Below, in pieces: positions 37,252 through 47,299 of a stretch of DNA of 64,000 bases. Made by a program: the position numbers and the translations under genes. Numbering within the stretch: the first letter of the stretch is position 1; each line of letters starts with the position of its first letter. The stretch is from Mycolicibacterium monacense (lineage in GTDB: Bacteria > Actinomycetota > Actinomycetes > Mycobacteriales > Mycobacteriaceae), in the NCBI RefSeq assembly GCF_010731575.1, contig NZ_AP022617.1, positions 1,116,001 to 1,180,000 of the forward strand, written 5' to 3'. A model generated the notes under the pieces. The model was not told where the DNA came from. It did not search any database and worked only from the letters and a program-made list of their open reading frames with translations.

Positions 37252-38895
37252 TCAAGCCGCCCGATTTTGCGGGGGTGCGGGGCCGCCGGGTTCACCGGCG
37301 CTGTCGGCGGATCGGATCGGCGAGCCCGGCTCCACGGGCCGCGTCTCGTTGACGTCGGCTGGTGAAGTGGTGGCATCTTCCGCGCAGGGAGCCTGGCGGG
37401 TTTCGCCGGCCACCGGTGCAGCGGTCTTCGCGGGGCGGGTCTCGTCTGCCTCCCCGGCCGCGCGGTTGTTCGGCTCGGTGTCGCCAATGTTTTTAGTGTC
37501 AGCCGGTTCCGCCGATGCGCCGGGCAGGTCGGGATCGCCGGGCGGGGTGAGGAGGCGTTCGGGCCGGTGGTGGTAGTTGATGCGGGCCTGGCCGGTGTCC
37601 AGTTGTGGTGGCGGGATCCATTCGACTTCGTGTTGGTCGTTCATGCGGGTGGTCCAGCCGTCGTTGGTGCCGACGCTGCGGTTGTCGGGTCCGCACGCGA
37701 GCCCGAGTTCATCGACGTTGGTGTTGCCGCCGTCGATCCAGTCGGCGTCGACGTGGTGGGCTTGGCAGCCGTAGGCACCGATGGTGCAGCCGGGTTTGGT
37801 GCAGCCACCATCGCGGGCGATGAGCATGATGCGCTGGGCCGGGGAAGCGATCCTTTTTGTGCGGAACAGATTTAGCGCCGATCCGGTCGCGCGGTCGAAT
37901 ACCGCCAGGTAGTGGTTGGCATGCCCGGCCATCCGGATCACATCTTTGATGGGGATGACGGTGCCGCCGCCGGTGGTGCCCACCCCGGCACGCGACTCCA
38001 AATCCTGCAGGGTCGTGCGGACGATGATTGAGACCGGTAGTCCGTTGAGCTGTCCGAGGTCACCGCTCATCAACGCGATGCGCCCGATCGCGAGCATCGC
38101 GTCGTGTTGGCGCTGGGCCAGGCTGCGGTAATCGTTGTCGATCTGGGCCTGTGACGGTGTCCCGGAGGTGCAGGGCTCAGGATCGTCGGGATTGCACATC
38201 CCCGGGGCGGCGTACTTGGCGAAGAGCACCTCCCACACCGCCCACGCCTCCGGGGTCATCGTCGCACGCAGATCCACCATTCCATCAGGGCGCTGTTTGT
38301 ACTTGGTGACCCCGCGTTTGCGGGCGCGTTCGGTGTCATCGGGTTCGGGACCGTCCTGGTCGAGCAGAAACAGCGTGAGGTCCGCGGCCTCTTTGAGTTC
38401 CTTGGGACCCACCCCGGCCGCGGTGCGCACCAGGGTGATCTCGAACTGCTCCCGGGTGGCGGTATCCACCCATGCGGGCAGTTTGTCGACCGCTTTACGG
38501 ATGACCTCCACGTGTTCACCGGTGACGCACCCGAGCGATTGGGCTGCCGCGGTGGCCGGTAGCAGTGGTGGCAGCGACGGACCGGTCATCGCCTGGCGCG
38601 GCGCCAACAGGCTGGCCTCGGTGAGGCGTCGGTGGGCTTCGCTGCCTGAGATCCGCCACCGGACCGTGAGCACCTCTTTCCAGGATTTGGCGCCCAACTG
38701 CTGCGGGGTGGACTCGGCTTGCAGGCGCGCCAGCAGGCGATGGTTCATCGTGGGTAGCTGACACCCCAGGGTTTCGAGGTCGTCGAGGGCGGCCAGCAGG
38801 TTGGGCTGATCCAGGAGGTCGACATCACAGGCGGCCACCGCGTCGAAGGCGGCACGCAGCGCCGTCACCGCGTCCTGGAGTTCGTTGCCCAACAT
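37252..38895 (-). CDS. 13E12-family HNH endonuclease (DUF222)
   Basis: The 547-residue protein has an N-terminal DUF222 domain (residues about 5-330; HRLLARLQAESTPQQLGAKS, HRRLTEASLLAPRQ) and a C-terminal HNH nuclease motif: CTKPGCTIGAYGCQAHHVDA, then NTNVDELGLACGPDNRS, with paired cysteines for zinc and the His-Asn catalytic set (about residues 390-435). The last 110 residues are a low-complexity Pro/Ala/Glu tail. Members form the 13E12 repeat family scattered in mycobacterial genomes, sometimes LexA-controlled. ATG 38895 with a TATGTT -10 six bases away suggests a leaderless transcript; ATG 38910 is the alternative. It sits where mbtI/mbtJ would be expected. Confidence 0.88.
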   Translation of the reverse strand: MLGNELQDAVTALRAAFDAVAACDVDLLDQPNLLAALDDLETLGCQLPTMNHRLLARLQAESTPQQLGAKSWKEVLTVRWRISGSEAHRRLTEASLLAPRQAMTGPSLPPLLPATAAAQSLGCVTGEHVEVIRKAVDKLPAWVDTATREQFEITLVRTAAGVGPKELKEAADLTLFLLDQDGPEPDDTERARKRGVTKYKQRPDGMVDLRATMTPEAWAVWEVLFAKYAAPGMCNPDDPEPCTSGTPSQAQIDNDYRSLAQRQHDAMLAIGRIALMSGDLGQLNGLPVSIIVRTTLQDLESRAGVGTTGGGTVIPIKDVIRMAGHANHYLAVFDRATGSALNLFRTKRIASPAQRIMLIARDGGCTKPGCTIGAYGCQAHHVDADWIDGGNTNVDELGLACGPDNRSVGTNDGWTTRMNDQHEVEWIPPPQLDTGQARINYHHRPERLLTPPGDPDLPGASAEPADTKNIGDTEPNNRAAGEADETRPAKTAAPVAGETRQAPCAEDATTSPADVNETRPVEPGSPIRSADSAGEPGGPAPPQNRAA

Positions 38896-38898
38896 ACG

Positions 38899-38914
38899 TC
38901 GAACATACATTCGA
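38899..38914. promoter_or_regulatory. LexA SOS box over the HNH gene promoter
   Basis: TCGAACATACATTCGA matches the mycobacterial SOS box TCGAAC-N4-GTTCGA at 11 of 12 fixed positions. On the minus strand it overlaps the TATGTT -10 element and lies 4 bases upstream of the ATG, so LexA binding would block transcription. Confidence 0.7.
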
Positions 38915-39256
38915 CCACGGACAAACCGAGATGTGCTGGTCAGCGGCAGGTGGTGTCACGATTCCGGCTACCGGATGCGTCTTGTGGGTGTACCGGGACG
39001 CGCTCCGACGCGGTGGACGAGATTCTCATCCTCGGAGCCGGCATCGCGGCAACCCTGGGCCTCGTGAACCAATAAAGCGGTACGACACCGCCGAGGACAC
39101 CATTGCGGACATCGCGGAGAGCATCACCGTAGGTGCTCGCCTTCCTGGCCGAGCGGGATCGGCAATGCGCCGACGTTGCATCACCCCTCTGTGTCAGACC
39201 GATGGGCCAGACTTCGGCGCATGGGCAAGAGCAACCGCCCCGGGCGATGCTCGTTG

Positions 39257-39279
39257 CCGGACGCCGCCACGGCGTCCGG
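39257..39279. repeat. Perfect inverted repeat (stem-loop)
   Basis: CCGGACGCCG (39257-39266) and CGGCGTCCGG (39270-39279) form a 10-base perfect stem with a CCA loop. No T-run follows, and no intact gene ends here, so it may be a leftover terminator of a lost gene. Confidence 0.5.
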
Positions 39280-39285
39280 GGACAA

Positions 39286-39594
39286 ATGCGTACCAAGGCG
39301 TTCAGGCTGCCCTTCCTCGTCGCCTACGGAGCTCGCATCGGTGAGCGGCTCGCCGCCGCCAGTTCGTCGGCCACCGCCGAAATGCAGGGCGACGAACGGC
39401 TGCTGCCCGTGTTGGCGGCCCGCAACCGCGCCGCGGACGAGGCTTTCGCCCGCCTGTTTCCGACGGCTGTCGGAACCCCGCTGGTCGCCTAAGACTCCGT
39501 CGGCACGGACGCCGGTCGCGCGGCGGCGGACACGGCCGTGCTGGACGTCCGCGACGCGATCGCGAGTTGGGTGCCAGCGAAATCTAATGGTTGA
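39286..39594 (+). pseudogene. Remnant of a DUF2786-like protein gene with in-frame stop
   Basis: Residues MRTKAFRLPFLVAYGARIGE followed by RLLPVLAARNRAADEAFARL look like the C-terminal half of DUF2786-type proteins. The frame stops at TAA (39490-39492), but reading through it continues with DAGRAAADTAVLDVRDAIAS, which also fits the end of that family. So this is a 5'-truncated gene with a premature stop. The upstream frame (39133-39285) has no matching sequence. The family match is from memory and is moderate. Confidence 0.5.
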
Positions 39595-39777
39595 GGTGAT
39601 GACGTCCCACGAACCGAATGCCATCCTCGGGGAATGGCGCGCACTTGGCTGACCGCCGTCACAGATTCAGGCGTCGACCACCGAGTTCTTCACCCCTGAT
39701 CATGAGCGGAGCCCCGGCCGGCATCCCGTTCCAGCCCCTGCGCGCGCGTCCACGTGACGCATCGTGCCGACACGACA

Positions 39778-39906
39778 TCAGCCGTCGACGTGCACAGGTG
39801 GTTCGGCGAAATTCGGATCCGCTGGCGGCCAGGTGCCGTCGGGCTGGACGGGTCCGTCGCATCTGCCGAGAGTGGGGCCTCTGTACAGGCAGCCGGCGGC
39901 GGCCAT
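39778..39906 (-). pseudogene. Remnant of a CDGP-type mycobacterial secreted protein
   Basis: A 42-codon frame contains GCLYRGPTLGRCDGPVQPDG then TWPPADPNFAEPPVHVDG. The CDGP motif and an ending in HVDG/HIDG are found in small mycobacterial secreted proteins, but the signal peptide and the middle section with further cysteines are missing. I read it as a deleted remnant rather than a working gene. Confidence 0.4.
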
Positions 39907-39985
39907 CCTGCCGTCATGAATCTCGTTGCGGCTGCCGGAGAACCGAACCTCCCGGGTGGCACCGCCCTGCTGCGCTACGAGGCTC

Positions 39986-41635
39986 TCACCCGCTCAGCTG
40001 CTCGACGAGCTTCTTCTTGTCGACCTTGCCGACCGCGGTCAGCGGCAGCGACGGCATCGCAGCCAGCACGTCGGGCCGGGCGTGAGTGGACGCCCCGCGT
40101 TCGTCGAGGAATGCGTTGAGTTCGGCGAGCGTGAGCTGCTTGCCGCGGAACACCACTGCGGCGCAGATCTTCTCACCGAGATAGTCGTCGGGTAGCGCGA
40201 CGGCGGCCGCCGCATAGATCGCGGGGTGGGTCAGCAGATGGTCCTCGAGGTCGGTCGCCGAAACCGTCTCACCGCCGCGGTGGATGACGTCCTTGATCCG
40301 GCCGGTCACCTCGACGTTGCCGGCCAGCGGGCCGTCGGCGAAGATCCGCACCCGGTCCCCGGTGCGGTAGAAGCCGTCCGGGCTGAAGCACCGGGCGTTG
40401 GCCTCGTCGGCCCGGTAGTACCCGTTGAGTGTGTTGGGACCGCGCACCAGCAGTTCGCCCTCTTCGCCCGGTGCGACCTCGACACCGGACTCGTCGACCA
40501 CCCGCATCTCGTCGTGCGGGGAGACCGGCCTGCCCTGGGTGTGCACCACGACGTCGAGCGGATCTCCCGGCCGCGTGAAATTCAGCATGCCCTCGGCCAT
40601 TCCGAAGATCTGGGACAGCCCGGGGGTCAGGAGATCGAGGATGAACCGCGCCTCCTCCGGGCTCATCCGCGAACCGCCCACCTGCACCAGGCGCAGCGAC
40701 GTCGGCAGCACCGGTTCCCAGTCGCACGCCTGCGCCCACAGCTTGCCCAGCGCGTTGACCAGCCCGGTGACGGTCACCTGGTGTTTGTCGATGAGCGCGA
40801 ACGCCTCCTCCGGGCTGGGATCGGCGGTGAACACCGTCGTCGCCCCCACGGTCATTGCCCCCAGCATGCCGGGGCACGCCAACGGGAAGTTGTGGCCGGC
40901 CGGCAACGCCACCAGGTAGACGTCGTCGGGGGTGAAGTGGCACGCCTGCGCGCTCGACACCGCGGTGTAGACGTAGTCGTCGTGGGTGCGGGGGATCAGC
41001 TTGGGCAGTCCGGTCGTTCCGCCGGAGACCAGCAGCAGGGCAGGCAGCGAGGTGTCGACGGGTCCGATCTCCGGTGCCACGCCGCCGCTGTCGATCAGTG
41101 CCGCCCACGATAGGAACGGTCCCGGGTCACCGTCGACGAGCACGTGCCGCAGCGTGGGCCGGTCCGCCACCAACTGGGCGGCCATCTCGCGGTAGTCGAA
41201 GCCGCCGACCTCGTCGGGCACGATCAGCGCCACCGCGCCGCTGACGTCGGCGAAGTGTCCCAGCTCGGCGGTGCGGTGGCCGGGCAGGCACATCACCGGC
41301 ACCGCGCCCGCCCGCAGCAGACCGAAGAACGCGACGGCGAAACGCACGGAGTTGGGTAGTTGCAGCAGCACCCGGTCACCAGGACGGATCCCGAGTCCGG
41401 CCAGCGCCGCGGCGACGGTGTCGGCGCGCGCGGTCAGCTCCGCGAACGTGAGGGATCCGTCGACGTCGACGACGGCCGGGTGATCGGGCCGTCGGTGTGC
41501 CGCGTCGAGGAGAAGGGACTCGAGGGGCCGCCCGGTCCAGTACCCGGCCCGCCGGTACTGCTCGGCGCGGTCTTCGGGGAATGGGACGAAGCCATCGGTC
41601 AGGTCGCTGTGCACATGCTGGAATCCGGTGCTCAT
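39986..41635 (-). CDS. mbtA: Aryl acid adenylating enzyme MbtA
   Basis: The 549-residue enzyme activates an aryl acid as acyl-AMP and loads it on the aryl carrier domain of MbtB. Motifs: LLLVSGGTTGLPKLIPRTHD (A3), ALPAGHNFPLACPGMLGA (aryl-binding loop, as in DhbE/EntE), FGMAEGMLNFTR (A5), YRTGDRVRIF (A7) and the final GKVDKKKL (A10 lysine). It is a stand-alone A domain without carrier. The known substrate in M. tuberculosis is salicylate; here 6-methylsalicylate from the PKS is a likely alternative. It is divergent from mbtB across tandem IdeR boxes. Confidence 0.93.
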   Translation of the reverse strand: MSTGFQHVHSDLTDGFVPFPEDRAEQYRRAGYWTGRPLESLLLDAAHRRPDHPAVVDVDGSLTFAELTARADTVAAALAGLGIRPGDRVLLQLPNSVRFAVAFFGLLRAGAVPVMCLPGHRTAELGHFADVSGAVALIVPDEVGGFDYREMAAQLVADRPTLRHVLVDGDPGPFLSWAALIDSGGVAPEIGPVDTSLPALLLVSGGTTGLPKLIPRTHDDYVYTAVSSAQACHFTPDDVYLVALPAGHNFPLACPGMLGAMTVGATTVFTADPSPEEAFALIDKHQVTVTGLVNALGKLWAQACDWEPVLPTSLRLVQVGGSRMSPEEARFILDLLTPGLSQIFGMAEGMLNFTRPGDPLDVVVHTQGRPVSPHDEMRVVDESGVEVAPGEEGELLVRGPNTLNGYYRADEANARCFSPDGFYRTGDRVRIFADGPLAGNVEVTGRIKDVIHRGGETVSATDLEDHLLTHPAIYAAAAVALPDDYLGEKICAAVVFRGKQLTLAELNAFLDERGASTHARPDVLAAMPSLPLTAVGKVDKKKLVEQLSG

Positions 41636-41680
41636 CGCGCGTAGAGGCCCCTCGAGGTAGGAGTGTTCGACTCCCTGAAT

Positions 41681-41699
41681 ATAGGATAGCCTTCCTGAA
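41681..41699. promoter_or_regulatory. IdeR iron box 1 in the mbtA/mbtB region
   Basis: ATAGGATAGCCTTCCTGAA matches the 19-base IdeR consensus at 13 positions, best in the left half (TAGG and TAGCCT). Paired with the next box it probably lets iron-loaded IdeR repress both mbtA and mbtB. Confidence 0.55.
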
Positions 41700-41700
41700 G

Positions 41701-41719
41701 TTAGGGCAGCCTACGTTGA
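41701..41719. promoter_or_regulatory. IdeR iron box 2 in the mbtA/mbtB region
   Basis: TTAGGGCAGCCTACGTTGA matches the IdeR consensus at 13 of 19 positions, with the full left arm TTAGG and the centre AGCCTA. It follows box 1 after one base and lies 15 bases before the mbtB start codon. Confidence 0.6.
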
Positions 41720-41733
41720 CTTGGAGGAACACG

Positions 41734-44700
41734 GTGGAGGCCGTTGTGACCAGTTCGCAGACTGTACGGGCCGAGGTTGCCGAACTTCTGGGAATCGAGG
41801 AGTCCGCACTCGATCCGGATGCCGACCTGATCGCCTCGGGCCTGGACTCCATCCGCATGATGTCGCTGTCGGGACGCTGGCGGAAACAGGGCATCGACGT
41901 GCGGTTCGCGGCGATGGCGGCGAACCCCACCGTGGCCGCCTGGACCCGGCTCGTCGGTGAACGCACCGCGGAAAGCCCCGGTGCGGCAACGCAATCGGGT
42001 GACACTGCGGCGAGCGCCGGAGATCCCGACGCGCCGTTCCCGCTGGCGCCGATCCAGCACGCGCTGTGGGTGGGCCGCAACGAGCTCACCGAACTCGGCG
42101 GCGTGGCCGCCCACCTCTACGTCGAATTCGACGGTGCGGGGGTGGATCCCGAGCGCCTCCGTACCGCGGCCGCCGCGCTCGCCGCGCGCCACCCCATGCT
42201 GCGCGTCGACATCCTCGGCGACGGCATGCAGCGCATCAGCGACCGCGATCTGCCCGTCAAGGTGACCGACCTTCGACACCTCGACGTCGCCGACGCCGAA
42301 CAACAGCTCGAGGTCATCCGCCACGCCAAATCACACCAACTGCTCGAGGGCGAGGTGCTGGAGCTGGCACTGACCCTGTTGCCCGACGGGCGCACCCGTC
42401 TGCACGTCGACCTCGACATGCAGGCCGCCGACGCCGTGAGCTACCGCAATTTCATGGCCGACCTCGCCGCGCTCTACCGCGGCGCGCAGCTGCCCGAGTT
42501 GCAGTACACCTATCGCCAATACCGCAGCGCGTTCACCGCCACGCCCGCGCCGACCGTCGACGAGGACCGCCGGTGGTGGACCGAGCGCATCCCGGATCTC
42601 CCCGAACCGCCCGCGCTGCCGCTGGTTCCGCGTGCCGAACAGCGTGACCCGCGCCGCGGCACCCGACGCTGGCACTTCCTCGACACCGACATCCGTGACC
42701 GGCTCTTCGCCGCCGCCCGCGCGCGCGGCATCACACCGGCGATGGCGTTCGCCGCGAGCTACGCCGGCACGCTCGCCCGGTGGTCGACCAGCCGCCACTT
42801 CCTGCTCAACCTGCCGATGTTCGGCCGCGAGCCGTTCCACCCGGACGTCGACAAACTCGTCGGCGACTTCACCTCGTCACTGATGCTCGACGTCGACTTC
42901 ACCGAGGCGCACACCCCGGCGCAGCGGGCGCGGGTGATGCAGGAGGCGCTGCACACCTCCGCGGAACACGCGACCTACTCGGGTCTGTCGGTGCTGCGCG
43001 ATCTGAGCCGCCATCACGGTTCGCCCTCGCTGGCGCCGTTCGTGTTCACCAGCGCGCTCGGCCTGGGCGATCTGTTCGCCGGTGACGTCACCGACCAGTT
43101 CGGCACCCCGGTCTGGCACATCTCCCAGGGCCCGCAGGTGCTGCTCGACGCGCAGGTGACGCCGTTCGACGGGGGACTGCTGGTCAACTGGGACGTCCGC
43201 GAGGACGCGTTCCGGCCCGGCGTCATCGACGCGATGTTCGCCTACCAACTCGCCGAACTCGAACGGCTCGCCGCCGACGACGCGGCCTGGGACGCCGCCG
43301 ATCCGCCCGCGGTGCCACCCGCGCAACGCGCGGTCCGCGACGCGGTGAACGACACCGGCGCCCGGCGCAGCGACGACGCGCTGCACGACGGGTTCTTCCG
43401 CACCGCCGCACACACACCCGACGCCACCGCGGTGATCGGCTCGACCGGCACCCTCACCTATGCCGAACTGCGCGAACGGGTGCTGGCGGTCACCGGTGCG
43501 CTTCAGGTGGCGGGCATCAAGCCGGGGGACACCGTCGCGGTGATGGGCCCCAAGTGCGCCGATCAGGTCACCGCGCTGCTGGCCATCCACGCCGCAGGCG
43601 CGGTGTACGTACCGATCGGCGCCGATCAACCCGCCGACCGTGCGGACAGCATCCTGCAGACCGCAGGCGTGCGGATGGCGCTGGCGTGCGGGGACGAACC
43701 CCCGACCTTCCTGCCCGCACTGACCATCGCCGAGGCGGTCCGGGTCGGATCGCGGGTGCACGATGTCACCCCCGCCACGGTCGAGCCCGACCGGGTCGCC
43801 TACGTGCTGTTCACGTCCGGCTCCACCGGCGCCCCCAAGGGCGTCGAGGTCACCCACGCCGCGGCGATGAACACCCTCGAATTCATCAACGACCACTTCG
43901 GGATCGGGCCTTCCGACCGGAGCCTCGCGTTGTCCACGCTCGAAGGTGATCTGTCCGTACTCGACGTCTTCGGGATGCTGCGCGCCGGCGGGTCACTGGT
44001 TGTCGTGGACGAAGCGCAGCGCCGCGACCCCGACAGCTGGGCACGGTTGATCGCCGAGCACTCGGTGACGGTGTTGCACTGGATGCCCGGCTGGCTTGAG
44101 ATGCTGCTCGAGGTGGGCGGTGCGCTGCCGTCGGTGCGGGTGGTGCCCACCGGCGGCGACTGGGTGCGCACCGAGATGGTTCGCGAACTGCGCAGGGCCG
44201 CAACGGGTGTGCGGTTCGCCGGCCTCGGCGGCGCGACGGAGACCGCGATCCACAACACCATCTGCGAACCCGGTGAGCTGCCGCGGGAGTGGTCCGCCGT
44301 CCCGTTCGGCCGTCCGCTGCCCAACAACGCCTGCCGTGTCGTCGCCGCCGACGGTGCCGACTGCCCGGACTGGGTGCCCGGAGAACTGTGGGTCGGCGGA
44401 CGCGGCATCGCCCGCGGGTACCGGGGTAGGCCCGACCTGACCGCCGAACGGTTCGTCGTCCACGACGGCCGGACCTGGTACCGCACCGGCGATCTCGTCC
44501 GTTACCTGCCCGACGGTCAGATCGACTTCGTCGGTCGCGCCGACCACCGCGTCAAGATCAGCGGATACCGCATCGAACTCGGCGAGGTGGAGGCTGCACT
44601 GCGCCGCATCGCCGTCGTCGAGGCCGCCGTGGCCGCGGTGCTGACGGCCCCCGGTGACGGCCGCGGCGAGCAGCTGGCCGCCATCGTGCGGGCATCGTCG

Positions 44701-45237
44701 CCCGCGGTGACGGTCGACGAGCTGACCCGCCGTATGGCCGAACTCGTTCCGCCACACATGGTTCCGAGCCACATCGCGCTGGTCGAGGCGGTCCCGTTCA
44801 CGGTCGGCGGCAAGATCGACCGCAGGGCGGTCACCGCGGAGCTGACCCGCAGCATGGCCGAACGAGCGAACGCTCAGGCGCCGACGTACCGGGCGCCGTC
44901 GACGGCGCTCGAGCGGGCGCTGGCCGACATCGTGGCCACCGTGCTGGACCGCGACAGCGTCGGCGCCGACGACGACTTCTTCGAACTCGGCGGCGATTCG
45001 GTGCTGGCCACCCAGGCGGTGGCGCGGATCCGCGAGTGGCTCGACTCCCCGGGGGTGATGGTCACCGACATCTTCGCCGCACGCAGGGTCGGTGCGCTGG
45101 CCCGGCGGCTGGTCGACCACGAGTCCGGCAGCGACCGCCTCGAAGGCGTCGCCGAGCTCTACCTCGAAGTCGCGGACATGAACTCCGCCGATGTGGCGTC
45201 GGCCCTGCACTCGACGTCCGCGCAGGCGTCGCGATGA
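41734..45237 (+). CDS. mbtB: Mycobactin NRPS MbtB: aryl carrier, cyclization, adenylation, carrier
   Basis: The 1167-residue enzyme contains an aryl carrier domain (SGLDSIRMMSL, Ser near 38), a cyclization domain (about 90-500; motif DLDMQAAD near 230 in place of HHxxxD), an adenylation domain (about 545-1010; FTSGSTGAPKGVEVTH near 690) and a carrier domain (ELGGDSVLATQ, Ser near 1089). It joins the aryl acid to serine or threonine and closes the oxazoline ring. It ends soon after the carrier domain, so the C-terminal thioesterase of M. tuberculosis MbtB is absent; a separate thioesterase gene follows. GGAGG precedes the GTG start. Iron control is expected from the boxes upstream. Confidence 0.93.
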   Translation: MEAVVTSSQTVRAEVAELLGIEESALDPDADLIASGLDSIRMMSLSGRWRKQGIDVRFAAMAANPTVAAWTRLVGERTAESPGAATQSGDTAASAGDPDAPFPLAPIQHALWVGRNELTELGGVAAHLYVEFDGAGVDPERLRTAAAALAARHPMLRVDILGDGMQRISDRDLPVKVTDLRHLDVADAEQQLEVIRHAKSHQLLEGEVLELALTLLPDGRTRLHVDLDMQAADAVSYRNFMADLAALYRGAQLPELQYTYRQYRSAFTATPAPTVDEDRRWWTERIPDLPEPPALPLVPRAEQRDPRRGTRRWHFLDTDIRDRLFAAARARGITPAMAFAASYAGTLARWSTSRHFLLNLPMFGREPFHPDVDKLVGDFTSSLMLDVDFTEAHTPAQRARVMQEALHTSAEHATYSGLSVLRDLSRHHGSPSLAPFVFTSALGLGDLFAGDVTDQFGTPVWHISQGPQVLLDAQVTPFDGGLLVNWDVREDAFRPGVIDAMFAYQLAELERLAADDAAWDAADPPAVPPAQRAVRDAVNDTGARRSDDALHDGFFRTAAHTPDATAVIGSTGTLTYAELRERVLAVTGALQVAGIKPGDTVAVMGPKCADQVTALLAIHAAGAVYVPIGADQPADRADSILQTAGVRMALACGDEPPTFLPALTIAEAVRVGSRVHDVTPATVEPDRVAYVLFTSGSTGAPKGVEVTHAAAMNTLEFINDHFGIGPSDRSLALSTLEGDLSVLDVFGMLRAGGSLVVVDEAQRRDPDSWARLIAEHSVTVLHWMPGWLEMLLEVGGALPSVRVVPTGGDWVRTEMVRELRRAATGVRFAGLGGATETAIHNTICEPGELPREWSAVPFGRPLPNNACRVVAADGADCPDWVPGELWVGGRGIARGYRGRPDLTAERFVVHDGRTWYRTGDLVRYLPDGQIDFVGRADHRVKISGYRIELGEVEAALRRIAVVEAAVAAVLTAPGDGRGEQLAAIVRASSPAVTVDELTRRMAELVPPHMVPSHIALVEAVPFTVGGKIDRRAVTAELTRSMAERANAQAPTYRAPSTALERALADIVATVLDRDSVGADDDFFELGGDSVLATQAVARIREWLDSPGVMVTDIFAARRVGALARRLVDHESGSDRLEGVAELYLEVADMNSADVASALHSTSAQASR

Positions 45238-45967
45238 CGGCCCGGCAACTCGAGTTCGCGCCCTGGGTCAAACACTTCCCGGCGTCCGGTGGTGCGACGG
45301 CGGTCGTGTTCCCGCACGCCGGCGGCGCCGCCGCGGCATACCGCGCGCTGGCGAAGTCGTTGTCCGGCAACGGAATCGACACCCACATCGTGCAGTATCC
45401 GCAGCGGGCCGACCGCTTGCGGCATCCCGCGGCGGACAGCATCGGTGCGCTCGCGGCCCAGTTGTTCGAGGCCGGGCCGTGGGACCGCCTCGGCCCGCTC
45501 GACCTGTTCGGCCACTGCATGGGCGCGGTGGTGGCGTTCGAGTTCGCCCGGGTCGCCGAACGCAACGGTGTCACGGTGCGCACGCTGTGGGCGTCGGCGG
45601 GCCAGGCCCCGTCGACCGTCGCCGAGGCCGCGCCGCTGCCGAGCACCGACCGTGACGTCCTGGCCGACATGGTCGACCTCGGCGGCACCGACCCCCGGCT
45701 GCTAGAGGACGAGGACTTCGTCGAACTCCTCGTGACGGCGGTGCGGGCCGACTACCGCGCGCTGAGCGGATACGCCTGCGGGCGTGACGTGCAGATCCGC
45801 GCCGACATCCACGCATTGCGCGGTGACCGCGACCACCGGATCAGCCGGGAGTGGTCGCAGCGCTGGGCCTCCCACACCGCGGGCCGGTTCACATTGTCGA
45901 CGTTCCAGGGCGGCCACTTCTACCTCGACGAGCATCTCGACGAGGTGGCTGCGCTGGTGGGCGGCGG

Positions 45968-45971
<4 letters not shown>
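45234..45971 (+). CDS. mbtT: Type II thioesterase (MbtT-like)
   Basis: The 245-residue alpha/beta hydrolase has VVFPHAGGAAAAYRALAKSL near residue 22, the nucleophile motif GHCMGAVVAFEF (Ser replaced by Cys: GHCMG, near residue 90) and the catalytic His in FQGGHFYLDEH. Type II thioesterases remove wrong acyl groups from carrier domains. The usual motif is GxSxG; here the central residue reads C in G-H-C-M-G, which is seen in several NRPS-associated thioesterases. Its ATG overlaps the mbtB stop. It replaces the TE domain that is fused to MbtB in M. tuberculosis. Confidence 0.85.

Positions 45972-47295
<1,324 letters not shown>

Positions 47296-47299
<4 letters not shown>

Larger units (their letters stand above)
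38915..39985. other. Decayed intergenic region between HNH gene and mbtA
   Basis: About 1.07 kb without an intact gene. It holds a 23-base perfect hairpin, a DUF2786-like gene remnant and a CDGP-like remnant (listed separately). I see nothing recognisable in 38915-39256, 39595-39777 and 39907-39985; frames there have no protein-like composition. No fragment of mbtI or mbtJ was recognised. Confidence 0.6.

Noticed and set aside
37252-38895. HNH gene as part of an intact insertion element or phage
   Set aside because: No transposase, integrase, terminal repeats or phage structural genes lie nearby; 13E12 genes are scattered chromosomal repeats.
38915-39285. Remains of mbtI or mbtJ between the HNH gene and mbtA
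   Set aside because: Reading all frames gave no chorismate-binding-enzyme or esterase motif; only short unrelated fragments were seen.
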